Shown here piece by piece: positions 43,573 to 56,302 of a stretch of 64,000 nucleotides of DNA; positions within the stretch are counted from its first letter, which is position 1, and each line of letters opens with the position of its first letter. The notes under the pieces were generated by a model. That model worked only from the letters and a program-made list of their open reading frames with translations. It searched no databases and was not told the origin of the DNA. The position numbers were made by a program, and so were the translations under genes. This DNA is from Ziziphus jujuba (taxonomy: Eukaryota; Streptophyta; Magnoliopsida; Rosales; Rhamnaceae): contig NC_083385.1 of the NCBI RefSeq assembly GCF_031755915.1, positions 2,215,001 to 2,279,000 on the forward strand, read 5' to 3'.

Positions 43573-45434
43573 ATAGTGACTTTAACTTCCCTCTTGTGCA
43601 ACTTTCCTTCTCATGCCCACTAATTAAGGATAGTCAAATTGGTCCACGAGAACACGATCTGCAAGTCTTGGTCATAGTCGAACGCTAACCATAAGGTGCT
43701 TCTAAAGCATGCATCCTTAAACCAACAACCAACTCTCGTGACTCGATCAGCACTTTAAAAGGTTAGATTAGAACTTAAGTCTAATTTCCTCAAATACTGG
43801 TATCACCAAGTTAAGGTTGAGATTAATTCACTTGTCTTCGATTACCCTCCTAGTACTTACAATTATAAAACCCTTGCTCCTCATTGATTAACCAATAATC
43901 TTAACCTTGACAAACATCAATCTTTCTTTTAACTAAATTCATCAAGGTCATGAATAAAATTCTCAACATCTAAATACCATTCTTGAAAACCCTAAGTTTC
44001 CCCCATTTCAAATAAATTCCATGAATCCACACCTCAAGCAATAAAGAATTTAAATCTTAATTCTAGCATCACCACCAATACTATGAACAAATCACTAGAT
44101 CCTTAACCCATAAAAGTATTCCACACTTCTTAAATTCTAACTACGTCCCAAAAATCATACTCCTTATCATTGTAAATTATCACCAACAATATCAACCACC
44201 TTGAATCGATAAAGCACCACCAATACGAACCTTAAATCTCCAAGGAAATAAGATATCAAGATCTTAGCTTCTAGAATGAAAATAACCATGCTTAAACATC
44301 CAACCATGCTTAAGGAATCATCCTCATCTCATTAACCTCATCAACCACCAAGTAGAACTTTAGTCGCTATCCGGATCTTGCTTGATTCTCTAAACACTGT
44401 CGTACCTTCTCTTTGTGAATGATAGTTTAAGCACGAAATCCATATTTACATCTCCCTACTTTTACTTGTCGGTGACCTAAGTACCTTTATTCGGATCTTG
44501 CAACTTCCTTTATCGTGCCAAACCACCATGTCATCCAGTGAGCATTCCATACGTCTTGGTACCCTTGGGGTGTATCGCATACTTTGAATCGCGTGCTTCC
44601 TTTAAGATCTCCTTTTTGAACTCAACGATACCCTGCTTTGGATTCTCGACTGGCCATACTTAACCCTTAAGTCGCTCTTGGAAAAACCATAACATAAAAC
44701 AAATAATAAAATATATTTTTCAAATATACCTAACTTGCATAGGCAATTGTTAAAACTCCACATTGAAAATCATATCTTACAATCCATAGCATAAAATAAA
44801 ATATGCACGCTTGTAATGGAGGTACGTACAACACCTTCTACATGTTACGTAATCCATGATTCCAACTGTCGCCGACACTCTGCTACCAATACAAACCAGG
44901 GTGGTTGCCTATATTGGCCGTCCAATTCCCCGGGCTCATAGGCAACATGATCATGGGGCTAGCTCTACATGGACCACATTGGTTCGCCGCCTCCATATGG
45001 TGCAGTATAATATCAAACAATATAACATACAGATACATGTATGAACACAAACCAAAAATACTTGAATAAAACACCTTGAAAAGTATTTAAATTTTGATAA
45101 TCGATCGGGAAAATATTTTGACGCCTTGAAATCGATCGACACACATCCTTAGGCAATCATCATTCTTCTCCATGAACGAAACGGATACCATTCAAGATGA
45201 TAAGCTTGACCTTCAAAAAGAAAAGGCATCCTCGACCATCGACTAGGCCATAGGAATTTCCCGTTAGGCTAGATGATCCTAATTGACACCCTCGAAGATT
45301 AGAGTTATTCAAACTCGGGCAACGAATTTACTTCGAGACAAACAGAAAGAACGCTTTCACACGGGTAAAACGAGAGATTAAACACGGATAGGATGCACAA
45401 CAATGCACAGTCCCTTAGGAATACTAGAACCTAG
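43573..45434 (-). other. Gypsy internal non-coding region, unit 1
   Basis: Lies between the primer-binding site and the integrase fragment. At 44481-44660 the minus strand has a decayed second copy of the integrase zinc-binding segment (FKKEILKEARDSKYAIHPKG, then a stop). The rest has no open frame. The stretch 44481-45449 is shared with the nested element at 9673-10494, which lacks about 150 bases of it. Confidence 0.75.
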
Positions 45435-45447
45435 AGCTCTGATACCA
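45435..45447 (-). other. Primer-binding site, array unit 1
   Basis: The minus strand reads TGGTATCAGAGCT, two bases from the end of LTR 2, complementary to initiator tRNA-Met. The same site is at 51952-51964 in unit 2. Confidence 0.85.
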
Positions 45448-45449
45448 AC

Positions 45450-48348
45450 TGTCAGGACCCGTCCAGAATTCCTCCTCCGGAACCCTAGACAGCCCTGATC
45501 CCAGGGAAATACCACCGAACCTTCCAACGGAAAATCCGGCAGCACCTCCCCTAAGGGATTTACTTACCACAAATTTACCTGCACTGAAAACACACTTCAA
45601 AAATATCCCCTTATTCCTCCCACAAACTACAAATTGGTTCCACAAATTCCAGCACTTCAAAATACAGTAATCCAGTGCAAAATAAATACAACAAGAATGA
45701 AAGAAATAGTACAACCGCAATAAAGAAGAACAGGGTACTTCACGAAGTAAAACAGCGAGGAAGATCAAGTCCGCTCCGAATGAACACCGACAACCTGGAA
45801 CCTAGAGGAACGGAATTTAAGAGTGTGAGATGCTAATCATCTCAGTGAGCGACTGTACTACTATACCATATAATATCACAGTAATAAGTATAAATAATAA
45901 TTATTTGGAAATAATAATTTCTCTCAAAACCCTTACAATTCTCTCAGTTGGAAAGGTTCCCCTTTTAAAACATTTTCACAAAACCCTTTATTCATATTCC
46001 CCGAAAACCAAGACATCAATTAAATACCAGAAGCGGTAACGATTATATTTTTCATTAACATTTTATTTTTAAAACACAGTTCTGAAAATCATTTGATGCA
46101 CCCACTATATACCAGTGGCGCCAACAGTACCCAGCGTCCCAAGGTACCGCCAGACAGGAGGTTATAGAAAGAAACCGGCATACGGTCGCGTGGCGTCCCA
46201 CTGCGCCGCTGCTAACCTGGTGTCCCGGCCAAAGGGGGGTGGCCGCCCTCTCCGATGGCATGCACAGGACACCCTCATAATATCAACCGCGCGCTACTCA
46301 CACCCACCTGCGCGCTAATCACAACCGTGTGCACACTAACCATATCACATATACCATATCACATAATCAGAACACCAGTACGTGCACGGTGCATCTAAAA
46401 AGTATAAAATCCATAAATTTAAAACAAATTTCACATTTTTCATAAGCATAGCGGGCATAATCCATCCGCTTGAACCGGGAAATTCTCCACAATTTCCTTA
46501 TAATTAATACCATAAATCCCATGATTTTCAAATCCACCAACTCCCAAATCCATCAATTCAAATATCCACATTTTTTCCAAGCATAAATAATTTCTCGAAA
46601 TATCATAATCAAATCCCATAATATTTTATGGGCATATTTCATAAAAATTGAAATCACCAACATAACCAAATATTTTCCTTAAAATATTTGAAAATCAAAT
46701 CGTGCCCAATTTACCATTAAAACCACACCAATTTCAAAATCCTCAAAACCATAAAATAATTCCACACGGCATAAATTTGTAGAATTCGCATTTTCTTAAA
46801 TCCAATAAATTCATAAATAATTCTACAATAAATCCAATAAATATTTGGCACATAGAAATTAAATTCCAAATATTTAATTCACACATAATATATTCATCAA
46901 TTAAATTCCCAAAATTAATTTGAAGGTGGGTCACTCACCTGGAGCACGCAATTAACCCATGATCCACTACGGAATCAATTCTACGACTCACCGGTGCTCC
47001 TAGAACAAAATTCACAGACAGTCAAATAAATTAATATTTTATTCGGGTAAATAATACCCGGTACCCGGGGGGTCAAAACACAAACGATATCTAGAATTTA
47101 CGAGGTATATACCGAATCGAAGCTCGAGTGATGCTAATCACAGATCCGGTCTTAATTTTCGATGATGGTACCCGACGGGGTTTGAATTTCGTCGGGAAGC
47201 TTTCCGGGTTTCGGCTCCGCAATTCTCCCAAACCGTCGCGAATTGGCGGAAACGGAAGTCGGATTTGGGTTCAGGAGGTCGAACACTGCGGACTGGAGCT
47301 GGCCGGAATTTTCGGGTACTCGCCGGAACAGTATTTTCCGGCGGTGGCCGTTTGCTGTGAAATTTTGCAGATTTGTAGATCGTGAGGAGAGCAATCCAAC
47401 GGGACCGACGGTGAGCAAAACGGAGGTCGGACGGCGGAGAAATCACCGTTTGAAGATTTTCGACCCCTCGCCGGAAAACGCTCCGATCCCGGCGCGTCGG
47501 TGGTTCGATGGCCGTGATTTTTGGTGGGTAGGCCGGACTTGAGGAGAGGATGATGGGTGTATGGCGCGTGTACTGTATATCGGCCGGAATAGTGCCGATT
47601 CGCGGTGGCCGGCGGTGGAGGGGAAAAATCGCCGCCAAACTTCGGACGTCCGATCCGGGCGCGTCCGGCGGCCGTTCGCCGTGAAATTTGGAGGTTTTGC
47701 CGGAAATGAGGTGGGCAATCTGGCTGGCCGGCGCGTGTACAGTAACTAGGCCGGAAAAATGTGAAAATGACCGGCGGCCGGCGGGTCCTCTCTTTCTCTC
47801 TCCTCTCTCTCTTTCTCTCTCTTCTCTCTCTTTCTCTCTCTTCCCCGAGAGTTTTTTCAAAATTAAAACCCTGCATGACACTGTTCATGCCACGTGGACC
47901 ACTCAGAAGCTGACACGTGGCATTTCACTGTTCACGACCCAAAAACATTAAAATAATACGGTATCCGGTAAACTTCAAACGTCCATAACTTTTTAACCGG
48001 ATGTCCGTTTTGAGCGTGCTGCTAGTCTGTGAACTCGTATCGACGAGCACTTCACAACCATGCATGAGTCAAAGCTCAATTCCCCATAAACAAAAAGTCA
48101 ACTCCGGCACCCCTTGGACAGTTTGGACCGCAACTTGTTTCGTCCATAACTTTCAAACCGTAGCTCCGTTTTCGACGTGCTACCAGTCTACGAACTCGTG
48201 GCATCGTGCACTTCGCCACGGTACCCTAGTCATCTCAAAATTCCCACCGAGTCAAAAAGTCAACTTTTGACCCCCTTCGGTCAACGGTCAACGGTCAACC
48301 TCGGTCAACGTGCACGGATTCCGGTGCGATTCGGGACGGGGTGTTACA
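45450..48348 (-). repeat. Gypsy array LTR 2 (shared by both units)
   Basis: 2899 bp. It serves as 5' LTR of unit 1 and 3' LTR of unit 2. It differs from LTR 1 at two positions noted by eye and I saw no difference from LTR 3. No target duplication lies beside it. Confidence 0.95.
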
Positions 48349-48473
48349 GCCTTCCCCCCCTTACAAAAATTTCGTCCTCGAAATTTCCACGCGTCACTGG
48401 AACAAACAAGGGTTCTAATCACCTGCGCTTCGGGCTCCCATGTCGCTTCCTCGACTAAGTAGTTCCTTGCCAA
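48349..48473 (-). pseudogene. Polypurine tract and gypsy pol C-terminal tail, unit 2
   Basis: Same content as 41832-41956: purine tract, then the LVEEATWEPEAQ chromodomain tail. Confidence 0.8.
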
Positions 48474-49393
48474 CTAATCCATGCCCAACACTACTTCAAG
48501 TCTGGATAGATCCAACAGGATCAGGTCTGCTTCCATTACTTGATCTGTGAAATCGTCGGGCGTAGTCCTGGCTCCCTGCTGCGTCATAGCAAACACCCGG
48601 CCTTGACTTGTCTGCTGGGTTCTCCTTCCTCTACCTCGACTCGATCCTGCAGACGGCTGTACTGATCCCGAAGAGACTCCTACTGGCTGACTCCCCTGGG
48701 AACTCTGTCCTGGAAATATCCCTGTATGTTGTGTCCGTCGACCTGCTTCTAGCACACTGCCGCTACCATAAGGGCAATCCCTCCTTATGTGGCCTGGCTG
48801 TCCACACCGAAAGCATAAATCATCCATCTGACACTGCCCAAAATGATTCCCCCTACAAAGTGGACAAATCCGCGGAGAACCAATGCGTGACTGCTGATAC
48901 GAGCTTGCATCCACACTGATCGAATGGCGAGCTGGCTGGGGCATGCGATAACTATCTCTCCTCTGGAATCTGCCTCGTGGGCTTAACCCATCACTGTCTG
49001 AGCCTGAGCTATGGCTCTTCTTAGCTGCCCCCTGTCGAGGTACTCCGCTATACGAACCTTCGAATGATCTGCGCCTCGCGGGTCTGTGTATCTCCTCCTG
49101 TCTCTCTAGTTCGAGCGCTGCATCCCTGGCGGACTGATAGGTGGGATGTACTGATCCAGAAAGGGTGTAGCTGATGCTCTCTTTCAATCCGTCTATGAAC
49201 CTCACCTTCTTCGTGTGATCGTCGGGAATTAGGTGCATGTAGAATTCTGATAGTTCTCGGAATCTCCTCTCGTACTCGATCACTGTCATGTTCCCCTGTC
49301 GCAGTTCCTCGAACTCTCTCCTTCTTGCTTCACGGTAGGCAGGAGGACAAAACTCAGTAGAGAAGGCCATCTTGAACTGATCCCATGTATGCC
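48474..49393 (-). pseudogene. Gypsy gag fragment, unit 2
   Basis: Residue-for-residue the same as the unit 1 gag fragment in the listed frame, with the same CCHC knuckle and the same protease deletion. Two copies of this truncated gag therefore exist 6517 bp apart. Confidence 0.88.
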
Positions 49394-50089
49394 TTGCACG
49401 AACAACTGGGCTAACTTCTCTGGTGAAAAACGTTCTCGTACCAGTAGGAAGTGTGCCGACTTGGTGAGACGATCAATGATTACCCAAATGCCGTCGTACC
49501 TTCTAGGTGTGGAAGGAAACTTGAATACGAAGTCCATGTTGAGTTCTTCCCACTTCCACACGGGAATCGGTAAAGGTTGGAGTAGTCCCGAAGGCTTCTG
49601 TCTTTCTGCTTTCACTTGTTAACAACTCAAACACTTTGATACGAAGTCTGCCACTTCTCTCTTCATACCAATCCACCAATAATACTTAACAAGCGTCCGG
49701 TACATCTTGGTACTCCCAGGATGCATCGCATACATCGAGCTATGCGCCTCCTCCAAAATCTCCTTCTTGAGTCCTGGGATATCCGGAACGCAAAGTCGTC
49801 CTTTATACACGAGGGCTCCATCCCTCCTTATGGAAAATTCCGGATCAAGACCTTCTTGTACCTTGCCTTTAATTGTCCTCAACTTAGGATCTTCCATTTG
49901 GGTCTCTACTATGCGATCCACCAACACCGGTCGTACCTGGAAGCTAGCCATGAGAACTCCTGAAGGATGCATATGCATTAACACCCCCATCTTCTTCAAC
50001 TCCACCATGAGAGGTAGTTGGATGACTTGGATGTGAGCAAGGGATCCAGTAGCCTTCCTACTCAAAGCATCTGCCACTACATTCGCCTA
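49394..50089 (-). pseudogene. Gypsy RNase H end and integrase fragment, unit 2
   Basis: Same content, same internal stop (49619-49621) and same junction to gag as in unit 1. Confidence 0.88.
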
Positions 50090-51951
50090 ATAGTGACTTT
50101 AACTTCCCTCTTGTGCAACTTTCCTTCTCATGCCCACTAATTAAGGATAGTCAAATTGGTCCACGAGAACACGATCTGCAAGTCTTGGTCATAGTCGAAC
50201 GCTAACCATAAGGTGCTTCTAAAGCATGCATCCTTAAACCAACAACCAACTCTCGTGACTCGATCAGCACTTTAAAAGGTTAGATTAGAACTTAAGTCTA
50301 ATTTCCTCAAATACTGGTATCACCAAGTTAAGGTTGAGATTAATTCACTTGTCTTCGATTACCCTCCTAGTACTTACAATTATAAAACCCTTGCTCCTCA
50401 TTGATTAACCAATAATCTTAACCTTGACAAACATCAATCTTTCTTTTAACTAAATTCATCAAGGTCATGAATAAAATTCTCAACATCTAAATACCATTCT
50501 TGAAAACCCTAAGTTTCCCCCATTTCAAATAAATTCCATGAATCCACACCTCAAGCAATAAAGAATTTAAATCTTAATTCTAGCATCACCACCAATACTA
50601 TGAACAAATCACTAGATCCTTAACCCATAAAAGTATTCCACACTTCTTAAATTCTAACTACGTCCCAAAAATCATACTCCTTATCATTGTAAATTATCAC
50701 CAACAATATCAACCACCTTGAATCGATAAAGCACCACCAATACGAACCTTAAATCTCCAAGGAAATAAGATATCAAGATCTTAGCTTCTAGAATGAAAAT
50801 AACCATGCTTAAACATCCAACCATGCTTAAGGAATCATCCTCATCTCATTAACCTCATCAACCACCAAGTAGAACTTTAGTCGCTATCCGGATCTTGCTT
50901 GATTCTCTAAACACTGTCGTACCTTCTCTTTGTGAATGATAGTTTAAGCACGAAATCCATATTTACATCTCCCTACTTTTACTTGTCGGTGACCTAAGTA
51001 CCTTTATTCGGATCTTGCAACTTCCTTTATCGTGCCAAACCACCATGTCATCCAGTGAGCATTCCATACGTCTTGGTACCCTTGGGGTGTATCGCATACT
51101 TTGAATCGCGTGCTTCCTTTAAGATCTCCTTTTTGAACTCAACGATACCCTGCTTTGGATTCTCGACTGGCCATACTTAACCCTTAAGTCGCTCTTGGAA
51201 AAACCATAACATAAAACAAATAATAAAATATATTTTTCAAATATACCTAACTTGCATAGGCAATTGTTAAAACTCCACATTGAAAATCATATCTTACAAT
51301 CCATAGCATAAAATAAAATATGCACGCTTGTAATGGAGGTACGTACAACACCTTCTACATGTTACGTAATCCATGATTCCAACTGTCGCCGACACTCTGC
51401 TACCAATACAAACCAGGGTGGTTGCCTATATTGGCCGTCCAATTCCCCGGGCTCATAGGCAACATGATCATGGGGCTAGCTCTACATGGACCACATTGGT
51501 TCGCCGCCTCCATATGGTGCAGTATAATATCAAACAATATAACATACAGATACATGTATGAACACAAACCAAAAATACTTGAATAAAACACCTTGAAAAG
51601 TATTTAAATTTTGATAATCGATCGGGAAAATATTTTGACGCCTTGAAATCGATCGACACACATCCTTAGGCAATCATCATTCTTCTCCATGAACGAAACG
51701 GATACCATTCAAGATGATAAGCTTGACCTTCAAAAAGAAAAGGCATCCTCGACCATCGACTAGGCCATAGGAATTTCCCGTTAGGCTAGATGATCCTAAT
51801 TGACACCCTCGAAGATTAGAGTTATTCAAACTCGGGCAACGAATTTACTTCGAGACAAACAGAAAGAACGCTTTCACACGGGTAAAACGAGAGATTAAAC
51901 ACGGATAGGATGCACAACAATGCACAGTCCCTTAGGAATACTAGAACCTAG
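50090..51951 (-). other. Gypsy internal non-coding region, unit 2
   Basis: Same as 43573-45434, including the decayed integrase piece at 50998-51177. Confidence 0.75.
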
Positions 51952-51966
51952 AGCTCTGATACCAAC

Positions 51967-54865
51967 TGTCAGGACCCGTCCAGAATTCCTCCTCCGGAAC
52001 CCTAGACAGCCCTGATCCCAGGGAAATACCACCGAACCTTCCAACGGAAAATCCGGCAGCACCTCCCCTAAGGGATTTACTTACCACAAATTTACCTGCA
52101 CTGAAAACACACTTCAAAAATATCCCCTTATTCCTCCCACAAACTACAAATTGGTTCCACAAATTCCAGCACTTCAAAATACAGTAATCCAGTGCAAAAT
52201 AAATACAACAAGAATGAAAGAAATAGTACAACCGCAATAAAGAAGAACAGGGTACTTCACGAAGTAAAACAGCGAGGAAGATCAAGTCCGCTCCGAATGA
52301 ACACCGACAACCTGGAACCTAGAGGAACGGAATTTAAGAGTGTGAGATGCTAATCATCTCAGTGAGCGACTGTACTACTATACCATATAATATCACAGTA
52401 ATAAGTATAAATAATAATTATTTGGAAATAATAATTTCTCTCAAAACCCTTACAATTCTCTCAGTTGGAAAGGTTCCCCTTTTAAAACATTTTCACAAAA
52501 CCCTTTATTCATATTCCCCGAAAACCAAGACATCAATTAAATACCAGAAGCGGTAACGATTATATTTTTCATTAACATTTTATTTTTAAAACACAGTTCT
52601 GAAAATCATTTGATGCACCCACTATATACCAGTGGCGCCAACAGTACCCAGCGTCCCAAGGTACCGCCAGACAGGAGGTTATAGAAAGAAACCGGCATAC
52701 GGTCGCGTGGCGTCCCACTGCGCCGCTGCTAACCTGGTGTCCCGGCCAAAGGGGGGTGGCCGCCCTCTCCGATGGCATGCACAGGACACCCTCATAATAT
52801 CAACCGCGCGCTACTCACACCCACCTGCGCGCTAATCACAACCGTGTGCACACTAACCATATCACATATACCATATCACATAATCAGAACACCAGTACGT
52901 GCACGGTGCATCTAAAAAGTATAAAATCCATAAATTTAAAACAAATTTCACATTTTTCATAAGCATAGCGGGCATAATCCATCCGCTTGAACCGGGAAAT
53001 TCTCCACAATTTCCTTATAATTAATACCATAAATCCCATGATTTTCAAATCCACCAACTCCCAAATCCATCAATTCAAATATCCACATTTTTTCCAAGCA
53101 TAAATAATTTCTCGAAATATCATAATCAAATCCCATAATATTTTATGGGCATATTTCATAAAAATTGAAATCACCAACATAACCAAATATTTTCCTTAAA
53201 ATATTTGAAAATCAAATCGTGCCCAATTTACCATTAAAACCACACCAATTTCAAAATCCTCAAAACCATAAAATAATTCCACACGGCATAAATTTGTAGA
53301 ATTCGCATTTTCTTAAATCCAATAAATTCATAAATAATTCTACAATAAATCCAATAAATATTTGGCACATAGAAATTAAATTCCAAATATTTAATTCACA
53401 CATAATATATTCATCAATTAAATTCCCAAAATTAATTTGAAGGTGGGTCACTCACCTGGAGCACGCAATTAACCCATGATCCACTACGGAATCAATTCTA
53501 CGACTCACCGGTGCTCCTAGAACAAAATTCACAGACAGTCAAATAAATTAATATTTTATTCGGGTAAATAATACCCGGTACCCGGGGGGTCAAAACACAA
53601 ACGATATCTAGAATTTACGAGGTATATACCGAATCGAAGCTCGAGTGATGCTAATCACAGATCCGGTCTTAATTTTCGATGATGGTACCCGACGGGGTTT
53701 GAATTTCGTCGGGAAGCTTTCCGGGTTTCGGCTCCGCAATTCTCCCAAACCGTCGCGAATTGGCGGAAACGGAAGTCGGATTTGGGTTCAGGAGGTCGAA
53801 CACTGCGGACTGGAGCTGGCCGGAATTTTCGGGTACTCGCCGGAACAGTATTTTCCGGCGGTGGCCGTTTGCTGTGAAATTTTGCAGATTTGTAGATCGT
53901 GAGGAGAGCAATCCAACGGGACCGACGGTGAGCAAAACGGAGGTCGGACGGCGGAGAAATCACCGTTTGAAGATTTTCGACCCCTCGCCGGAAAACGCTC
54001 CGATCCCGGCGCGTCGGTGGTTCGATGGCCGTGATTTTTGGTGGGTAGGCCGGACTTGAGGAGAGGATGATGGGTGTATGGCGCGTGTACTGTATATCGG
54101 CCGGAATAGTGCCGATTCGCGGTGGCCGGCGGTGGAGGGGAAAAATCGCCGCCAAACTTCGGACGTCCGATCCGGGCGCGTCCGGCGGCCGTTCGCCGTG
54201 AAATTTGGAGGTTTTGCCGGAAATGAGGTGGGCAATCTGGCTGGCCGGCGCGTGTACAGTAACTAGGCCGGAAAAATGTGAAAATGACCGGCGGCCGGCG
54301 GGTCCTCTCTTTCTCTCTCCTCTCTCTCTTTCTCTCTCTTCTCTCTCTTTCTCTCTCTTCCCCGAGAGTTTTTTCAAAATTAAAACCCTGCATGACACTG
54401 TTCATGCCACGTGGACCACTCAGAAGCTGACACGTGGCATTTCACTGTTCACGACCCAAAAACATTAAAATAATACGGTATCCGGTAAACTTCAAACGTC
54501 CATAACTTTTTAACCGGATGTCCGTTTTGAGCGTGCTGCTAGTCTGTGAACTCGTATCGACGAGCACTTCACAACCATGCATGAGTCAAAGCTCAATTCC
54601 CCATAAACAAAAAGTCAACTCCGGCACCCCTTGGACAGTTTGGACCGCAACTTGTTTCGTCCATAACTTTCAAACCGTAGCTCCGTTTTCGACGTGCTAC
54701 CAGTCTACGAACTCGTGGCATCGTGCACTTCGCCACGGTACCCTAGTCATCTCAAAATTCCCACCGAGTCAAAAAGTCAACTTTTGACCCCCTTCGGTCA
54801 ACGGTCAACGGTCAACCTCGGTCAACGTGCACGGATTCCGGTGCGATTCGGGACGGGGTGTTACA
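51967..54865 (-). repeat. Gypsy array LTR 3 (5' LTR of unit 2)
   Basis: 2899 bp, ends TGTTACA at 54865 and is followed by the TATAA target duplication. Confidence 0.95.
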
Positions 54866-54870
54866 TATAA

Positions 54871-55206
54871 TAAAAGAGAATGGCAAAATTGAAATCTTAT
54901 TCCACTTCATTAATTAATTCTGATAATAAGCGTGATTAATAATTTTTTCCCCATATTTATACTCATTAATTCGATTCTAAAATTGCTTAAAGTAACTTAT
55001 TATGGACAGTCGAGTAGTTGGAAATTGTCATTAGGTTGGAAGAGCAAATGAGATGAGAGGGATGATGCTAGAAGTATACGTTTTACCCTTAATCGTTTTT
55101 CTCATTTTCAATTTGGTATTCAACTTAAGGCCACTTTTGGCTTCTTCCAATCATTCATTTCTATTTATAAAACTATCAGGTTCATAAGACAGCAATCCAT
55201 CATACA
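54871..55206. other. Flank between the gypsy array and the OMT relic
   Basis: AT-rich. Near 55180-55206 it runs into an upstream stretch like that of other OMT copies. No gene. Confidence 0.55.
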
Positions 55207-55338
55207 ATGCCGTCCTCACTGCCCGAAGTAGAAAACAACCAGCACGCAAAGGTCCATGATGAGAAGGAAAGAAGGAACGAAGAAGAAGAAAGCTTCTGTT
55301 TTGCCTATAATTTCTGGGTTATGGAGTTTTTCAAGTAG
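55207..55338 (+). pseudogene. OMT relic: start of exon 1 joined in frame to the end of exon 4 (43 codons)
   Basis: An ATG opens MPSSLPEVENNQ, then KVHDEKERRNEEEESFCFAY, which corresponds to the N-terminus of OMT-A ([11 protein letters not shown] ... [10 protein letters not shown]). It then passes directly to NFWVMEFFK and a stop, the C-terminus of the family. Everything between, including both catalytic domains and all introns, is gone, yet the frame is kept. A second short exon-4 like piece (TTTAGTGGCACCAGATTTGA) lies at about 55391-55410. It cannot be a methyltransferase; whether the short peptide is made is unknown. Confidence 0.85.
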
Positions 55339-55412
55339 CTGATGATGGGGTGCTTTTAAAGCCTACCTAATGTTGCTTTATTTATCCTTTGATTTAGTGG
55401 CACCAGATTTGA

Positions 55413-56197
55413 AATGCTTTCTTTGGGAAAAGAATAAAAACTTGATAAAAGTGGACTGAAATAAAAATTTGCTCATTTACGTTACGTGCAAATTATTTTT
55501 CAAAATTACTTGGCCTTTCCCTTCCAAGTACTATTAAAAAGTGATTGTAATACAAATTGCATAGAGCTTAAGGTAATAAATAAATAATATAGTATTTTCA
55601 CGAATCTTCATTTTTTTTTTCTTTTTGGGTAATAAAGTATTTTCAAGAACCTTCAAAAACAGAAGGATTGCCTTTTGATCCATCAAACTGCTTCCTATTA
55701 TTTAGCTGTTTGTATCCTTTATTACCCCTATCAATTCTCCCCTGAAATTTAATTAACCACATGAGAAATGAAAAATATGTTAATATTTCGAAAAAAAAGA
55801 AAGAAAGCTTTCGGTTCAGGGAAAGTAATATGGGGAATTTGGTCCAATAAAGGGCTATGAGGATTTCTACCCACTTGTTTAAGGAATTTTTTGTTTTGCC
55901 CTTTCGTTTTTCAATATTCCTAAACTACCCTTGATATAAAAAACAAATCAAATGAAAAGGTTTTTTTTTTTTTTTTTTTTTTAACTTCCCTTCCATCCAT
56001 TCCTTCAAAAATCTTCCCCAAAAATGCCATAGCTGGCTCTTCTCTTCTTCTTGCTCACCTTTCCCCAAAATTCAGAGCCGACTCTTCTCTTCTTCTTCTT
56101 CATCCTGGCCCCAAAAACCCCAGATTTAGGGTTAAGGTTGGAGTTTTCGAATTTCCGTCTTCTTCATCCCTATAAGAAATTTTGCATGGTTGTTTTA
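55413..56197. other. Intergenic region before the CobW-like fragment
   Basis: AT-rich with poly-T at about 55961-55982, then a pyrimidine-rich CTTCTTCTT stretch (56035-56110) of the kind seen in plant 5' leaders. A 115-codon frame starts at 56051, but only its part from 56198 on resembles a known protein. Confidence 0.5.
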
Positions 56198-56302
56198 GAA
56201 TGCCATGATTATCAGCATCATCATCATTGTCACGATCATGTACATGATTTTGCTGTCTCTAGCATTAGGATTGTGTCCGAGGGAACCCTTGATCTTGATG
56301 AG
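56198..56302 (+). pseudogene. Fragment of a CobW-type (CBWD) GTPase gene, one exon
   Basis: Thirty-five codons read ECHDYQHHHHCHDHVHDFAV, then SEGTLDLDE, ending at a GT splice donor and preceded by a TTTTAG acceptor-like site. A His-rich segment followed by VHD.AVSS..IVSEGTLDLDEV is characteristic of plant CobW-domain zinc/cobalt chaperone GTPases, where it joins the GTPase and C-terminal domains. No GTP-binding motifs are nearby, so only one exon was carried here. It is probably a captured or left-over gene piece. Confidence 0.7.

Larger units (their letters stand above)
38933..54865 (-). mobile_element. Tandem Ty3-gypsy array: LTR-internal-LTR-internal-LTR
   Basis: Three LTRs of 2899 bp (38933-41831, 45450-48348, 51967-54865) alternate with two internal regions of 3618 bp; the period is exactly 6517 bp. 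TATAA lies on both outer sides (38928-38932 and 54866-54870) and not between units. That indicates one insertion later enlarged by recombination between LTRs. By eye the units are identical except for two substitutions in the first LTR near 40735 and 40773. Polypurine tracts and primer-binding sites give minus orientation. The internal region is chimeric and too deleted to encode its own pol. Confidence 0.92.

Noticed and set aside
47138..47881. Frames of 200-247 codons on the minus strand of each gypsy LTR
   Set aside because: Two minus frames and several plus frames are open at once in GC-rich LTR DNA, with Arg/Pro/Glu-rich low-complexity products and no domain. LTR 1 breaks the longest one by substitution. 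No sign of selection for coding.
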